Positions 45,339-52,711 are shown, numbered from the stretch's first letter. The stretch: DNA of 64,000 nucleotides from Pararhizobium capsulatum DSM 1112 (GCF_030814475.1 NZ_JAUSVF010000001.1:1385001-1449000), one strand, 5' to 3'. Program-made: numbers and translations. The notes: generated by a model from the letters alone, not told the origin.

Positions 45339-46142
45339 TCAAGCCTTGTGGTGTGGTGCGTTGGCGTTCTCGTCGAAGAACAGCGCCTGGCTGATCAGTG
45401 CCTTCACCATCTCGGGATTGAACGGCTTGGTGACCAGGAATGCCGGTTCCGGCTTCGTGCCCGTCAGCAGTCTTTCCGGGAATGCCGTGATGAAGATGAC
45501 GGGAACGGTCGCGTCGGCAAGGATTTCGTTGACCGCGTCGATGCCCGAACTGCCATCAGCGAGCTGGATATCGGCAAGGATCATCTTCGGCTTGGCCCGG
45601 TTGAAAAGAGCGACCGCTTCGGCGTGGGTTCGGGCGACACCCGCAACGCGGTGGCCAAGGCTCGAGATCATGTCTTCGATATCCATGGCGATCAGCGGCT
45701 CATCCTCGATGATCATGATGTCGGTTGCGACCTGCCTGGAAATGTCCTGAGAGGCGCGTTCCAGCAGAGCCTCGGCTTCGCCTTCCGAGATGTCGAGAAT
45801 TTCGGCGGTTTCGCCGGTGGAAAATCCCTCGACGGAAGCCAGAAGGAAAGCCTTGCGGGCAGCGGGTGAAATCTTCGCCAGATTGGCGGCAGCCCGGGTT
45901 TCCCAACGGAAAGGCGACGGCGTTTCCGGAAGTGTGATGGTCATCTTGTCGAGCTGGCCGCAGAACAGCTTGAACACGCTCACGCGATCGTTCGGACCCT
46001 CGGGGAAGAGCGAGATATCGGCGATCAAGGCTTCGAGCATGGCGGCAACATAGGCATCTCCGGATGCCTGGGACCCGGTGATCGCACGCGAGAACCGGCG
46101 CAGATACGGGAGATGGGCGGCGATGCGCATTGAAAGTGACAT
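45339..46142 (-). CDS. phyR: General stress response anti-anti-sigma factor PhyR
   Basis: Master switch of the alphaproteobacterial general stress response, 267 residues. The N-terminal sigma-like domain (about residues 1-130, opening MSLSMRIAAHLPYLRRFSRA) mimics EcfG to sequester NepR. The C-terminal receiver (about 140-258) has the phospho-Asp in MILADIQLADG and the family-specific PVIFITAFPERLL segment. Phosphorylation frees the sigma-like domain to bind NepR. It is divergent from nepR across 198 bp. No PhyK-type HWE kinase gene adjoins it. Confidence 0.97.
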   Translation of the reverse strand: MSLSMRIAAHLPYLRRFSRAITGSQASGDAYVAAMLEALIADISLFPEGPNDRVSVFKLFCGQLDKMTITLPETPSPFRWETRAAANLAKISPAARKAFLLASVEGFSTGETAEILDISEGEAEALLERASQDISRQVATDIMIIEDEPLIAMDIEDMISSLGHRVAGVARTHAEAVALFNRAKPKMILADIQLADGSSGIDAVNEILADATVPVIFITAFPERLLTGTKPEPAFLVTKPFNPEMVKALISQALFFDENANAPHHKA

Positions 46143-46257
46143 TCAAGACTTCCTTCAGTATGATGCCGGAGAATTTCCGAGGCCGGCGTCCAAGAATTGC
46201 TTCTTGCAATGGTTTGAACATGTTTTCTGGTTTATGGGAAGTTTTGAAGCATAGGTA

Positions 46258-46282
46258 AACGCTGAAAGGGCGCTGCCGCTCC
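46258..46282 (-). promoter_or_regulatory. Imperfect EcfG-type promoter upstream of phyR
   Basis: On the minus strand GGAGC-N16-CGTT (plus-strand AACG at 46258-46261, GCTCC at 46278-46282), one mismatch in the -35 box. It points toward phyR, 116 nt away. phyR is autoregulated by EcfG in several relatives, so this may be a weak version. Confidence 0.4.
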
Positions 46283-46340
46283 CCATTTGCATATGGAATC
46301 ATACAATGCCGAAATGGGTGTGTGGAAGTGAGCTTGGTCT

Positions 46341-46529
46341 ATGAGTGACGTTCCAAAACAACAGCGCATGACAGCCGGTGGCGCCCGCGGCCCACGGTCT
46401 GATTCCAACACCCAGATCGCCTCCAAGCTCAAAGCCCTTTATAGCGCCGTCGAGCAGGAACCTATCCCTGACATGTTCCTTGATCTTCTCGAACAGCTGG
46501 ACCGTGCGGAACGGCTTACCAAGCGCTGA
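46341..46529 (+). CDS. nepR: Anti-sigma factor NepR
   Basis: A 62-residue anti-sigma factor that holds EcfG inactive until phospho-PhyR removes it. The two-helix core is visible as IASKLKALYSAVEQEPIPDMF followed by LDLLEQLDRAE. A disordered N-terminus and short Lys/Arg tail are typical. GGAAGTGAG lies upstream of the ATG. In most relatives ecfG follows nepR in one operon. Here a bidirectional terminator and an opposing lipoprotein gene come next, so the sigma gene lies elsewhere. Confidence 0.92.
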   Translation: MSDVPKQQRMTAGGARGPRSDSNTQIASKLKALYSAVEQEPIPDMFLDLLEQLDRAERLTKR

Positions 46530-46566
46530 CCGCGCGTCCCTGTTACGTCCCGATTTCAACCATAAA

Positions 46567-46600
46567 AAAACGGGCCGAAGCCCGTTTTGTGTTTTGTTGT
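46567..46600. terminator. Bidirectional terminator after nepR
   Basis: AAAACGGGC (46567-46575) pairs with GCCCGTTTT (46580-46588) around CGAA, with T-rich flanks on both strands. It serves nepR and the convergent glycine-zipper gene. Confidence 0.85.
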
Positions 46601-46608
46601 GCGTGAGA

Positions 46609-46857
46609 TCAGCAAGCTGCCTCATAGCGGCGTCCATACCGGTCGCGGTAGAGGCAGCGGCCCGGCTCGTTTGCATTGCCGATCAAGGCGCCAGCGACGC
46701 CGCCGACAGCGGCACCAACTGCCGCACCGCGGACATTTCCGGTGGCGACGCCACCGATGATGGCGCCGGAGGCTGCACCAATGCCCGCGCCCTTTTCGGT
46801 CTGCGTGCAGGCGGCAAGCGGCAGAATGAGCGCGACGGCGAGAATGATCTTCTTCAT
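46609..46857 (-). CDS. Glycine-zipper lipoprotein
   Basis: An 82-residue lipoprotein. Signal peptide with lipobox LAAC (Cys 17), then two Gly/Ala-rich glycine-zipper segments (GAASGAIIGGVATG and GAAVGGVAGALIG), and a C-terminal CLYRDRYGRRYEAAC with two cysteines. Resembles OsmB-like and 17-kDa surface-antigen-type stress lipoproteins. It lies 60 bp behind the DUF3309 gene on the same strand and probably shares its EcfG-type promoter. Confidence 0.8.
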   Translation of the reverse strand: MKKIILAVALILPLAACTQTEKGAGIGAASGAIIGGVATGNVRGAAVGAAVGGVAGALIGNANEPGRCLYRDRYGRRYEAAC

Positions 46858-46917
46858 GACGGGTTTCCTTTACTGGGTCACAAATCGCTGGGGTAGGTAG
46901 AGGCCGTAGCCGTGAGA

Positions 46918-47073
46918 TCAGATGCGTCCCATAAGGACAAGAATGAGCAGGATGATCAGGACGAGACCGAGGCCTCCGGATGGTCCGTAGCCCCACGAGC
47001 GGCTGTAGCCCCAGTTCGGCAGGGCGCCGACGAGCAGCAGGATCAGGACGATCAGGAGAATGGTGCCTAGCAT
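46918..47073 (-). CDS. DUF3309 family small membrane protein
   Basis: A 51-residue protein with two hydrophobic helices around a Trp/Tyr/Gly loop (PNWGYSRSWGYGPSGG), the hallmark of DUF3309. The ATG at 47073 follows GAGGAAA. An exact EcfG-type promoter lies 53 nt upstream. First gene of a probable two-gene stress operon with the glycine-zipper lipoprotein. Molecular function unknown. Confidence 0.85.
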   Translation of the reverse strand: MLGTILLIVLILLLVGALPNWGYSRSWGYGPSGGLGLVLIILLILVLMGRI

Positions 47074-47118
47074 GGTGTTTCCTCTTCGGGGTTCAAGGCC
47101 TTAGCGGCGGTCTTTCTG

Positions 47119-48066
47119 TCACGAAAACGCTGTCGGTGCGGTTTTGTTCCCGAGGTCGTTAGGCGGATAGGGAAGACTTACGGAGGAGGGTGCGGGCGTG
47201 AGGTTTCCGCGCAGAACTGTCCGGGATGTGAGCGGCCCGAAAAGCATGAAATTGGCAATCAGCCGGTCCACCTTTTCGCGGGCTTCCGCCATCGGCAGAT
47301 GGCCGACCTTCCCGAGGATGACCGTCTGCACGCGGCGCAGACCGCCCGAGAGGTGCAACTGATGTGCCGGCGGCACGATCCTGTCGTGAGCGCCGATGAT
47401 ATTCAGCACGGGAACGTCGATATCCTGCACCTCTGAAAGAACGGATGTCGACGACATCCACGAGACGAAGGCGGCGATCTCATCGGGATGGGAACTGAGA
47501 AGACCCGTCCTCACCTGTTCCATCGCAGCCAGCGTCTCCTCGGTTTCCCAGGACAAGGCGGGATCGAAAACGCATTCCAGTGAACCCCAGCGGAAACTCT
47601 CGCGGGTGGAAATCCATCGTGTGAAAAGCCTGGCGAACAGCACGCGCCCCAGCAACGGTAATCGCAAAATCTTTGCCGCGATCCGCTCCTGTCCTTCGAA
47701 ACGCCCACACGCAAAAGCGCCCATGAGAATGAGATTGGAAACAAGATCCGGACGATGGCGTGCGAGAAGCAGCGACACGAAGCCGCCGGTCGAGTGGCCG
47801 ATCAGCGTCACCGGTTCACCGTCGAAGTCGCGCTCGATCGCGCGGGCATAGGCATCAACGATGTCGCTGGTTCGCAAGGGCGCCGTCCTGCCCTCGAGTG
47901 ACCAGGGGCTGTGTCCCGGCAGCGGATAGGCAGCGGCTCGTCCTTCGCGAACGATGGTTGGAGCAAAGCAACTCCAGAAGGAGGGCGACATAACCATCCC
48001 GTGGATCAGCACGGTCTTCATGCCTGCGTCTTTGGAAAGCCATAGGGTCGGGGGTTCACGCAACAT
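47119..48066 (-). CDS. Alpha/beta hydrolase
   Basis: A 315-residue cytoplasmic hydrolase. Oxyanion block LIHGMVMSPSFW, nucleophile elbow GHSTGG (Ser near residue 92), catalytic Asp in GAHDRIVPP (near 233), and His in KVGHLPM (near 260). The substrate is unknown. The start is uncertain: 48066 or ATG at 48021, with a weak ribosome site for both. The last ~30 residues run past the typical fold end and overlap a promoter for the next gene. An upstream TGAAC/CGTT pair is 19 nt apart, too long for an EcfG promoter. Confidence 0.8.
   Translation of the reverse strand: MLREPPTLWLSKDAGMKTVLIHGMVMSPSFWSCFAPTIVREGRAAAYPLPGHSPWSLEGRTAPLRTSDIVDAYARAIERDFDGEPVTLIGHSTGGFVSLLLARHRPDLVSNLILMGAFACGRFEGQERIAAKILRLPLLGRVLFARLFTRWISTRESFRWGSLECVFDPALSWETEETLAAMEQVRTGLLSSHPDEIAAFVSWMSSTSVLSEVQDIDVPVLNIIGAHDRIVPPAHQLHLSGGLRRVQTVILGKVGHLPMAEAREKVDRLIANFMLFGPLTSRTVLRGNLTPAPSSVSLPYPPNDLGNKTAPTAFS
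47126..47150 (-). promoter_or_regulatory. EcfG-type promoter (GGAAC-N16-CGTT) inside the hydrolase 3' end
   Basis: On the plus strand AACG at 47126-47129 and GTTCC at 47146-47150; reading left it is GGAAC-N16-CGTT. It drives the DUF3309 gene 53 nt away. It lies wholly within the last codons of the hydrolase gene, which is on the same strand. Confidence 0.8.
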
Positions 48067-48259
48067 GGAAAACGCTCTCTAAAAAAGCGCCCGGTTCAAA
48101 GACGGTTCTGCTGTGGTGAACATGCGAAGGCAGGTCATTCCGGCAGGAGGACATTCTGCGCGATACGCGGATTGCCCCTACGCGTAACTATGGATCGGAC
48201 GTGCGAGCGAAACGCATTAAATTGTCAAAAGTTCCCGGTCGCGACACCGCGAAATTTCC

Positions 48260-48284
48260 GGAACCTAAGCGGTCCATCTCCGTT
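48260..48284 (+). promoter_or_regulatory. EcfG-type promoter (GGAAC-N16-CGTT)
   Basis: GGAAC at 48260-48264, CGTT at 48281-48284, spacer 16 nt, 71 nt before the small Cys-containing protein gene at 48355. Confidence 0.8.
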
Positions 48285-48354
48285 TTCTGATCAAGAAATG
48301 CGCCATCAACCCAAGCTGCCGGTTCGATTGTCGATCCGGCGAGGGACCCGGAAA

Positions 48355-48672
48355 ATGGAACATGTTGCAGCAATCCTGATGCTCGTTGGCTGTGGTTATG
48401 GAAACGTCGATTGCCGCGAGCTTCCCGCCTCGAGGGTGGGATACGAGACTGCCGAGGAATGCCAGTCAGACCTGAAACCGGTCGTCGCCGGGGTTCATAG
48501 CGCGGCACCCGTTATCTACGCAAAATGCGCTGCCGTCGACCCGGCCCTTTTCATCGAGGATTCCGAAAATGCGCGGGTCCTCTGGACGGTAACACCGCAG
48601 GACGAGCTCCGCGTGAGCATCAAAGTTGAGGAACCGGAAGTGCCGCTCATGATCGCAACAGCTGAGCATTGA
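48355..48672 (+). CDS. Small cysteine-containing hypothetical protein
   Basis: A 105-residue protein with a short hydrophobic N-terminus (MEHVAAILMLVGCGYG), five cysteines in all, and no recognised domain. It may be secreted or lipidated, but the signal is atypical and no positive residues precede the hydrophobic stretch. The ATG at 48355 follows GAGGGA; a longer in-frame start at 48298 would leave almost no leader after the EcfG-type promoter. Predicted stress-induced. Function unknown. Confidence 0.65.
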   Translation: MEHVAAILMLVGCGYGNVDCRELPASRVGYETAEECQSDLKPVVAGVHSAAPVIYAKCAAVDPALFIEDSENARVLWTVTPQDELRVSIKVEEPEVPLMIATAEH

Positions 48673-48675
48673 TGG

Positions 48676-48701
48676 GGAACCAAACGACTTTGCACCGCGT
48701 T
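48676..48701 (+). promoter_or_regulatory. EcfG-type promoter (GGAAC-N17-CGTT)
   Basis: GGAAC at 48676-48680, CGTT at 48698-48701, spacer 17 nt, 29 nt before the CsbD-like gene. It begins 4 bp after the stop of the previous gene. Confidence 0.8.
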
Positions 48702-48729
48702 TTACACGCATCAACCAAGGAGAAAAGAC

Positions 48730-48927
48730 ATGAACTGGGATATGATCGAAGGCAAGTGGACGGAATATCGCGGCAAGGCACAGGCCCAGTGGGGCAAGTT
48801 GACTGACGATGACCTGGATGTCGTGAAGGGTCGCCGCAAGGAGCTGGCTGGCCGGATTCAGGTTCGCTACGGCGTCGAAAAGGAAGAAGCCGAGCGCCAG
48901 ATCGACGAATGGTCTTCACGCCATTAA
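48730..48927 (+). CDS. CsbD-like stress protein
   Basis: A 65-residue CsbD-family protein. It carries the family block MNWDMIEGKWTEYRGKAQAQ and the helical GRIQVRYGVEKEEAERQIDEW tail. CsbD-like proteins are induced by general stress in many bacteria; no biochemical role is proven. The ATG at 48730 follows AAGGAG. EcfG-type promoter upstream and terminator downstream make it monocistronic. Confidence 0.9.
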   Translation: MNWDMIEGKWTEYRGKAQAQWGKLTDDDLDVVKGRRKELAGRIQVRYGVEKEEAERQIDEWSSRH

Positions 48928-49075
48928 CGCATGTCGCGCAAAAGTGTGCAGCGGTTTTGCGATAACAACATGCGCAAAAACAAGAGTTGGATCGTGGGAA
49001 GCGCATCTGAAAGATCGCGAAACGCTTGAACGCCGATTTCGGCTCGATAGATCCCTTTTTAAGAGGGCATGTGAC

Positions 49076-49111
49076 GGCGTCCGGATTTCGTCCGGACGCC
49101 GCTCGCTTTTT
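49076..49111 (+). terminator. Terminator of the CsbD-like gene
   Basis: GGCGTCCGGA (49076-49085) pairs perfectly with TCCGGACGCC (49091-49100) around TTTCG, followed by GCTCGCTTTTT. It is 150 bp from the stop, leaving a long 3' UTR. Confidence 0.75.
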
Positions 49112-49147
49112 GAAGGAAGCTTTCCCGGCTTCAGCCGGTCAGTGACG

Positions 49148-49172
49148 GGAACAAAATCCAGCACCTGCCGTT
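49148..49172 (+). promoter_or_regulatory. EcfG-type promoter (GGAAC-N16-CGTT)
   Basis: GGAAC at 49148-49152, CGTT at 49169-49172, spacer 16 nt, 84 nt before the PRC-barrel gene. Confidence 0.8.
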
Positions 49173-49255
49173 AGAAATTTGAAGGACGGGCGCTCTGTCG
49201 CCCGTTGAACCCGCCGCGTGTGTACATGCGGCTCTTGTGCATGAAGGAGTTTCCC

Positions 49256-50212
49256 ATGTTTCGCACACTGCTCGCGACAACCGGCCTCACTTTGGTTCTT
49301 GCCGCTTCTCCACTCACATTCACTTTTGCGCAGGAAGCAACTGCTCCCGCTGCCGCTGTTTCAGACCCAGGCACTCCCGAGGATAATGCGGCCACGTTCC
49401 CCGGCCAGTTGCTCGCGTCGTCGCTTCTCGGCAAGACCGTTTATACGGGCGTCGATGAGGAAGGCGAGGCAATCGGCGACGTCAATGATGTCATCATCAA
49501 CCCCACCGGAGGAACCGAGGCGTTGGTGATCGGCGTCGGCGGATTTCTCGGCATCGGAGAGAAGGACGTCGCGATCGGGTTCGACCGGATGAGCTGGTCG
49601 GATAAGGAAGGACACCGCATCCTCGTCGTGACCGCGACCAAGGAGCAGCTGATGGCCGAGCCCGCCTTCGAGCGCAAGCCTATCATGGATGCCATGGTCT
49701 CAACGCCGGCGTCCGATCAGACGGCTGAAAATCCGGCGGCGACAACCCCGGATCCATCGCAGACGGTCATGACGGAACAACCGGCGAGCGGGACGACGCC
49801 ACAGATGACGGATCCAGACCTTGTTCCCGGAGTTGATCCTTCCACCACCGCCAGTGCAACGCCTGCACCGGAACTCTCGCCGGTCGATCCCGCGCTCTTG
49901 AGTGCGGAGAAGCTGATCGGCACCGAAGTGAAGGTGGCGGATGATACCAAGGTCGGCGAGATCGGCGATGTGATCCTGGGCAAGAACGGCCAGGTCGAAG
50001 CGTATATCGTCGATGTCGGAGGCTTCCTGGGCATGGGAGCAAAGCCTATGGCGATGAGTGCCCAAAGCGTTCAGGTGATGGCGGATGCAGATGGTGCCAT
50101 GACCATCTATTCGCCTTTCACCAAGGCTCAGCTCGAAAGCCAACCGGCCTATGATGAACAGGCATACAAGGCCAATCCCTCCTCGGTGTTGCTTGCCACA
50201 CCGGCCCAGTAA
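49256..50212 (+). CDS. Secreted protein with two PRC-barrel domains
   Basis: A 318-residue periplasmic protein. Signal peptide (MFRTLLATTGLTLVLAASPLTF) followed by two PRC-barrel repeats (about residues 60-140 and 218-295), each ending in a GGFLG(I/M)G loop. They are joined by a Pro/Thr/Ser-rich linker of about 75 residues. PRC-barrels in secreted form occur in rhizobial stress proteins, but the ligand is unknown. The ATG at 49256 follows AAGGAG. EcfG-type promoter upstream; strong terminator downstream. Confidence 0.85.
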   Translation: MFRTLLATTGLTLVLAASPLTFTFAQEATAPAAAVSDPGTPEDNAATFPGQLLASSLLGKTVYTGVDEEGEAIGDVNDVIINPTGGTEALVIGVGGFLGIGEKDVAIGFDRMSWSDKEGHRILVVTATKEQLMAEPAFERKPIMDAMVSTPASDQTAENPAATTPDPSQTVMTEQPASGTTPQMTDPDLVPGVDPSTTASATPAPELSPVDPALLSAEKLIGTEVKVADDTKVGEIGDVILGKNGQVEAYIVDVGGFLGMGAKPMAMSAQSVQVMADADGAMTIYSPFTKAQLESQPAYDEQAYKANPSSVLLATPAQ

Positions 50213-50230
50213 GACGCCGCCACAACGAGG

Positions 50231-50257
50231 AAAGCCCGGCCGCCGCCGGGCTTTTTT
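50231..50257 (+). terminator. Terminator of the PRC-barrel gene
   Basis: GCCCGGC (50234-50240) pairs with GCCGGGC (50245-50251), followed by TTTTTT. Confidence 0.85.
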
Positions 50258-50280
50258 GCAAGAGGGTTTCAGGCAAAGAA

Positions 50281-50304
50281 AAAGGGCAGCCCGGGCTGCC
50301 CTTT
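50281..50304 (-). terminator. Terminator of the NepR-like gene
   Basis: AAAGGGCAGCCC and its perfect inverse GGGCTGCCCTTT form a 24-bp palindrome. On the minus strand it is followed by TTCTTTG, fitting termination of the gene ending at 50329. Confidence 0.75.
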
Positions 50305-50328
50305 TCTGCTGGAATGCGAAAAATGCGC

Positions 50329-50538
50329 TTAGCGGCGAAACCGCTCTTTTGACGTATTTTCCACCATTTCCAGTTCTTCGAGAAGTTGCGCGAAAGTCCC
50401 ATCTGTCTTCGGAATGCTATCGTCGAAGTACATATCACGTAACGTATTGCCGATATGCAGGTTCTTTTCACGCATCCTGGCAGGTTGGCGCAAAGAGGCC
50501 GACGCTGACTTCCAGATGTTGGATGTGGATACGGTCAT
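50329..50538 (-). CDS. NepR-like small protein under an EcfG-type promoter
   Basis: A 69-residue protein. Its C-terminal half, IGNTLRDMYFDDSIPKTDGTF followed by AQLLEELEMVE, parallels the NepR core (IASKLKALY...EPIPDMF, LDLLEQLDRAE): hydrophobic I..L..MY, then IP, then F..LLE.L. The first helix is shorter, and three residues (TDG) follow the IP. The ATG at 50538 is 34 nt from an exact EcfG-type promoter on its strand, which supports this start over longer frames; AGGA lies close upstream. It may be a second anti-sigma factor giving negative feedback. Homology is my reading and not proven. Confidence 0.5.
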   Translation of the reverse strand: MTVSTSNIWKSASASLRQPARMREKNLHIGNTLRDMYFDDSIPKTDGTFAQLLEELEMVENTSKERFRR

Positions 50539-50571
50539 TTTCCTGTCTTTCATTTTGCGGTTCGCTTTCAC

Positions 50572-50596
50572 AACGCGCCTGCAATGCCGAGGTTCC
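50572..50596 (-). promoter_or_regulatory. EcfG-type promoter (GGAAC-N16-CGTT) for the NepR-like gene
   Basis: On the plus strand AACG at 50572-50575 and GTTCC at 50592-50596, so the minus strand reads GGAAC-N16-CGTT, 34 nt before the ATG at 50538. Confidence 0.8.
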
Positions 50597-50713
50597 GAAA
50601 AACTCATGGCCAATCCGTGTCAAACTGGGGCACTTTTTCTGGTCATGGTTAACCAATACTTACCGGCCGTGGACCGGGATCGGGGCTTCTTGGTCGTCCC
50701 GCGAGGCGGATAT

Positions 50714-50738
50714 GGAACAAACGGGGCGTCGGGGCGTT
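50714..50738 (+). promoter_or_regulatory. EcfG-type promoter (GGAAC-N16-CGTT)
   Basis: GGAAC at 50714-50718, CGTT at 50735-50738, spacer 16 nt, 33 nt before the DUF1328 gene. Divergent from the NepR-like promoter, 118 bp apart. Confidence 0.8.
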
Positions 50739-50770
50739 GTCTGTCAGAATGATAACCAAGGAGAACCTCA

Positions 50771-50935
50771 ATGCTTTATTACGCTCTCGTCTTCCTCGTC
50801 GTCGCGATCATTGCCGGTGTTCTCGGCTTCGGTGGTATTGCCGGCGCCTCTGCTGGTATCGCGCAGATTTTGTTCTTTCTGTTCCTGGCCTTCCTGGTCA
50901 TCTCGCTCGTTGCGGGCCTGATGCGCCGGACTTAA
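50771..50935 (+). CDS. DUF1328 family small membrane protein
   Basis: A 54-residue protein of the UPF0391/DUF1328 family with two membrane helices (about residues 4-22 and 30-49). It contains the family's [20 protein letters not shown] opening and the [14 protein letters not shown] loop. Commonly stress-induced; function unknown. The ATG at 50771 follows AAGGAG. EcfG-type promoter upstream and strong terminator downstream. Confidence 0.92.
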   Translation: MLYYALVFLVVAIIAGVLGFGGIAGASAGIAQILFFLFLAFLVISLVAGLMRRT

Positions 50936-50970
50936 AGTCTTCGGGAACTGGGGAAAACCTAAAATCTCAA

Positions 50971-51004
50971 AAGGAAGCGATGGTCGCCATCGCTTCCTTT
51001 TTTT
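50971..51004 (+). terminator. Terminator of the DUF1328 gene
   Basis: AAGGAAGCGATGG (50971-50983) pairs perfectly with CCATCGCTTCCTT (50987-50999) around TCG, followed by a run of T. Confidence 0.9.
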
Positions 51005-51174
51005 GTTGTCCAAACGCTTCCCGGTTGCGACTTGATGAAGGAGATCGGCTTGGCTATGGATTGAGGGAATATCGTCCGTGGAGACGTGTCGGCCGTGCTG
51101 CTCGGTTTCCTCGATCGGATAATCAACACGTTGAAGAAATAGTCCTTGCGGATGCAAAGATCAGGATGGTCTCG

Positions 51175-52428
51175 ATGAAGGCGGATATCGTCGTACTGGG
51201 TGCAGGTATTGTCGGGCTTTCAACGGCCATTCATCTTGCCCGGCGCGGCAAATCGGTCGTTCTTCTGGACCGGCGCGGCGCAGGCGAGGAAACGTCCTTC
51301 GGCAATGCCGGCCTCATCCAGCGCGAGGGTGTCTTCCCCTACGGTTTCCCGCATGATTTCGGGGCCTTGTTCCGCTACGCGCTGAACAACACGATCGATG
51401 CGCACTATCATTTCCGAGCTCTGCCCGGCCTTGTTCCTTTCCTCGCGCGCTACTGGTGGCATTCCGGCTTTACCCAGCACAGCCGCATCGCGCGATTGTA
51501 CGCACCGCTGATCGAGAATTCTATCGCCGAGCACGAAGACCTGATCAATGCATCTGGCGCCGGCGAACTCATCCGCAAGGACGGCTGGATGAAGGTGTTT
51601 CGCACCGAGAAGGCCCGCGACGCGGCCTACAAGGAAGCGGAATCGCTCTCGATCGCCTTTGGCGTCAATCACCAGAAGCTTTCGGCCAGCGAGTTGAAAG
51701 TCCTGGAGCCCTCGATCAAGGTTGATCTTGCCGGTGGCTTGCGCTGGACAGATCCGTGGTCGATTCGTGATCCGCATAGTCTGAACAAGGCCTATCTCGC
51801 CTATTTTCAATCGCTGGGCGGGCGGCTGGTGTCGGGGGATGCGGCGACTTTGGAACATGTGCTGGAAGGTCCGGGCTGGCGCGTGGCGACACCGGAAGGT
51901 CCGCTTGAAGCTCGTGAGGTGGTCGTTGCGCTCGGTCCCTGGGCCGATACCGTGACCCGCAAGCTGGGCTATCACTTTCCGCTCGCCGTCAAGCGCGGCT
52001 ATCACATGCATTATGGTACGCAGGAAGGCGCGCACCTCAACAACTGGGTGCTCGATGCCGAGAGAGGATATTTTCTCGCACCGATGCTCCGCGGCATCCG
52101 ACTGACGACAGGCGCGGAATTCGCCTTCCGGGATTCGCCGAAGACGCCCGTTCAGCTCACCCGGGCCGAGCCCGTCGCACGCGAATTCTTCCCGCTTGCC
52201 GAACGGCGTGATGAAGAGCCGTGGATGGGCGCGCGCCCCTGCACGCCGGACATGATGCCGATCATAGGCAAGGCGCCGCGTCACCAGGGCCTATGGCTCG
52301 CCTTCGGGCACGCTCATCACGGCATGACGCTCGGCCCCGTAACCGGCCGTGCGCTCGCCGAAGCGATGCTTGGAGAAAAGACGGTTGTCGATCTGAAGCC
52401 TTATCGGCCGGATCGTTTCCTGGCCTGA
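51175..52428 (+). CDS. FAD-dependent D-amino acid dehydrogenase-like oxidoreductase (DadA family)
   Basis: A 417-residue DAO-superfamily flavoprotein with an N-terminal GxGxxG motif (IVVLGAGIVGLSTAIHLARRG). C-terminal blocks RPCTPDMMPIIGKAP and FGHAHHGMTLGPVTGR are typical of DadA-like D-amino acid dehydrogenases. ATG at 51166 or 51175; the second has AGG at better spacing. No EcfG match directly precedes it, and it lies behind a strong terminator, so it is probably an ordinary metabolic gene within the stress island. The exact substrate is not known. Confidence 0.85.
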   Translation: MKADIVVLGAGIVGLSTAIHLARRGKSVVLLDRRGAGEETSFGNAGLIQREGVFPYGFPHDFGALFRYALNNTIDAHYHFRALPGLVPFLARYWWHSGFTQHSRIARLYAPLIENSIAEHEDLINASGAGELIRKDGWMKVFRTEKARDAAYKEAESLSIAFGVNHQKLSASELKVLEPSIKVDLAGGLRWTDPWSIRDPHSLNKAYLAYFQSLGGRLVSGDAATLEHVLEGPGWRVATPEGPLEAREVVVALGPWADTVTRKLGYHFPLAVKRGYHMHYGTQEGAHLNNWVLDAERGYFLAPMLRGIRLTTGAEFAFRDSPKTPVQLTRAEPVAREFFPLAERRDEEPWMGARPCTPDMMPIIGKAPRHQGLWLAFGHAHHGMTLGPVTGRALAEAMLGEKTVVDLKPYRPDRFLA

Positions 52429-52465
52429 TCCGGGTCGCGCCTGCGCCCCGTACAATCGATCCTAT

Positions 52466-52568
52466 TAGAGTTTGTCAGGGAAAAGTGGAAACCGGTTTTC
52501 CCGAAAAGAAAAATGAAAACAAAAGAATCTAGAGGATGTCCGGTTCAATCTGAACCGGACATCCTCTA
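52466..52568. repeat. RIME-like rhizobial intergenic element, copy 2
   Basis: A ~103-bp element closely matching the one at 7598-7700. It has the same AGAGTTTGTCAGGGAAAAGT start and a perfect 17-bp stem (52531-52547 with 52551-52567) around ATC. Compensatory differences between copies keep the stem intact (CTGG/CCAG in copy 1, CCGG/CCGG in copy 2). It sits between the DadA-like gene and an EcfG-type promoter. Confidence 0.85.
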
Positions 52569-52593
52569 AAAAACGATTTTTCTCAAAATCGCA

Positions 52594-52618
52594 GGAACCT
52601 TTCCTGTTCTGGCCCGTT
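52594..52618 (+). promoter_or_regulatory. EcfG-type promoter (GGAAC-N16-CGTT)
   Basis: GGAAC at 52594-52598, CGTT at 52615-52618, spacer 16 nt, 94 nt before a 73-residue hypothetical gene and 26 bp after the RIME-like element. Confidence 0.8.
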
Positions 52619-52711
52619 TAAGGCGTTGGCTCGTGACGAGATGCGGGCGTGTTGCCATGGGCGGCAACCAGAGGAAATGACCGGGATACCCGGTGGCGGG
52701 AGCAGTATTTC

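Larger units (their letters stand above)
48928..49255. other. 328-bp intergenic region after the CsbD-like gene
   Basis: Holds a strong terminator (49076-49111) and an EcfG-type promoter (49148-49172). I see no gene in it; a 76-codon frame at 48944 has no ribosome site. Confidence 0.6.

Noticed and set aside
48070..48105. TGAAC and CGTT pair upstream of the alpha/beta hydrolase
   Set aside because: The spacer is 19 nt and the -35 box has a mismatch, outside the accepted 16-17 nt range.
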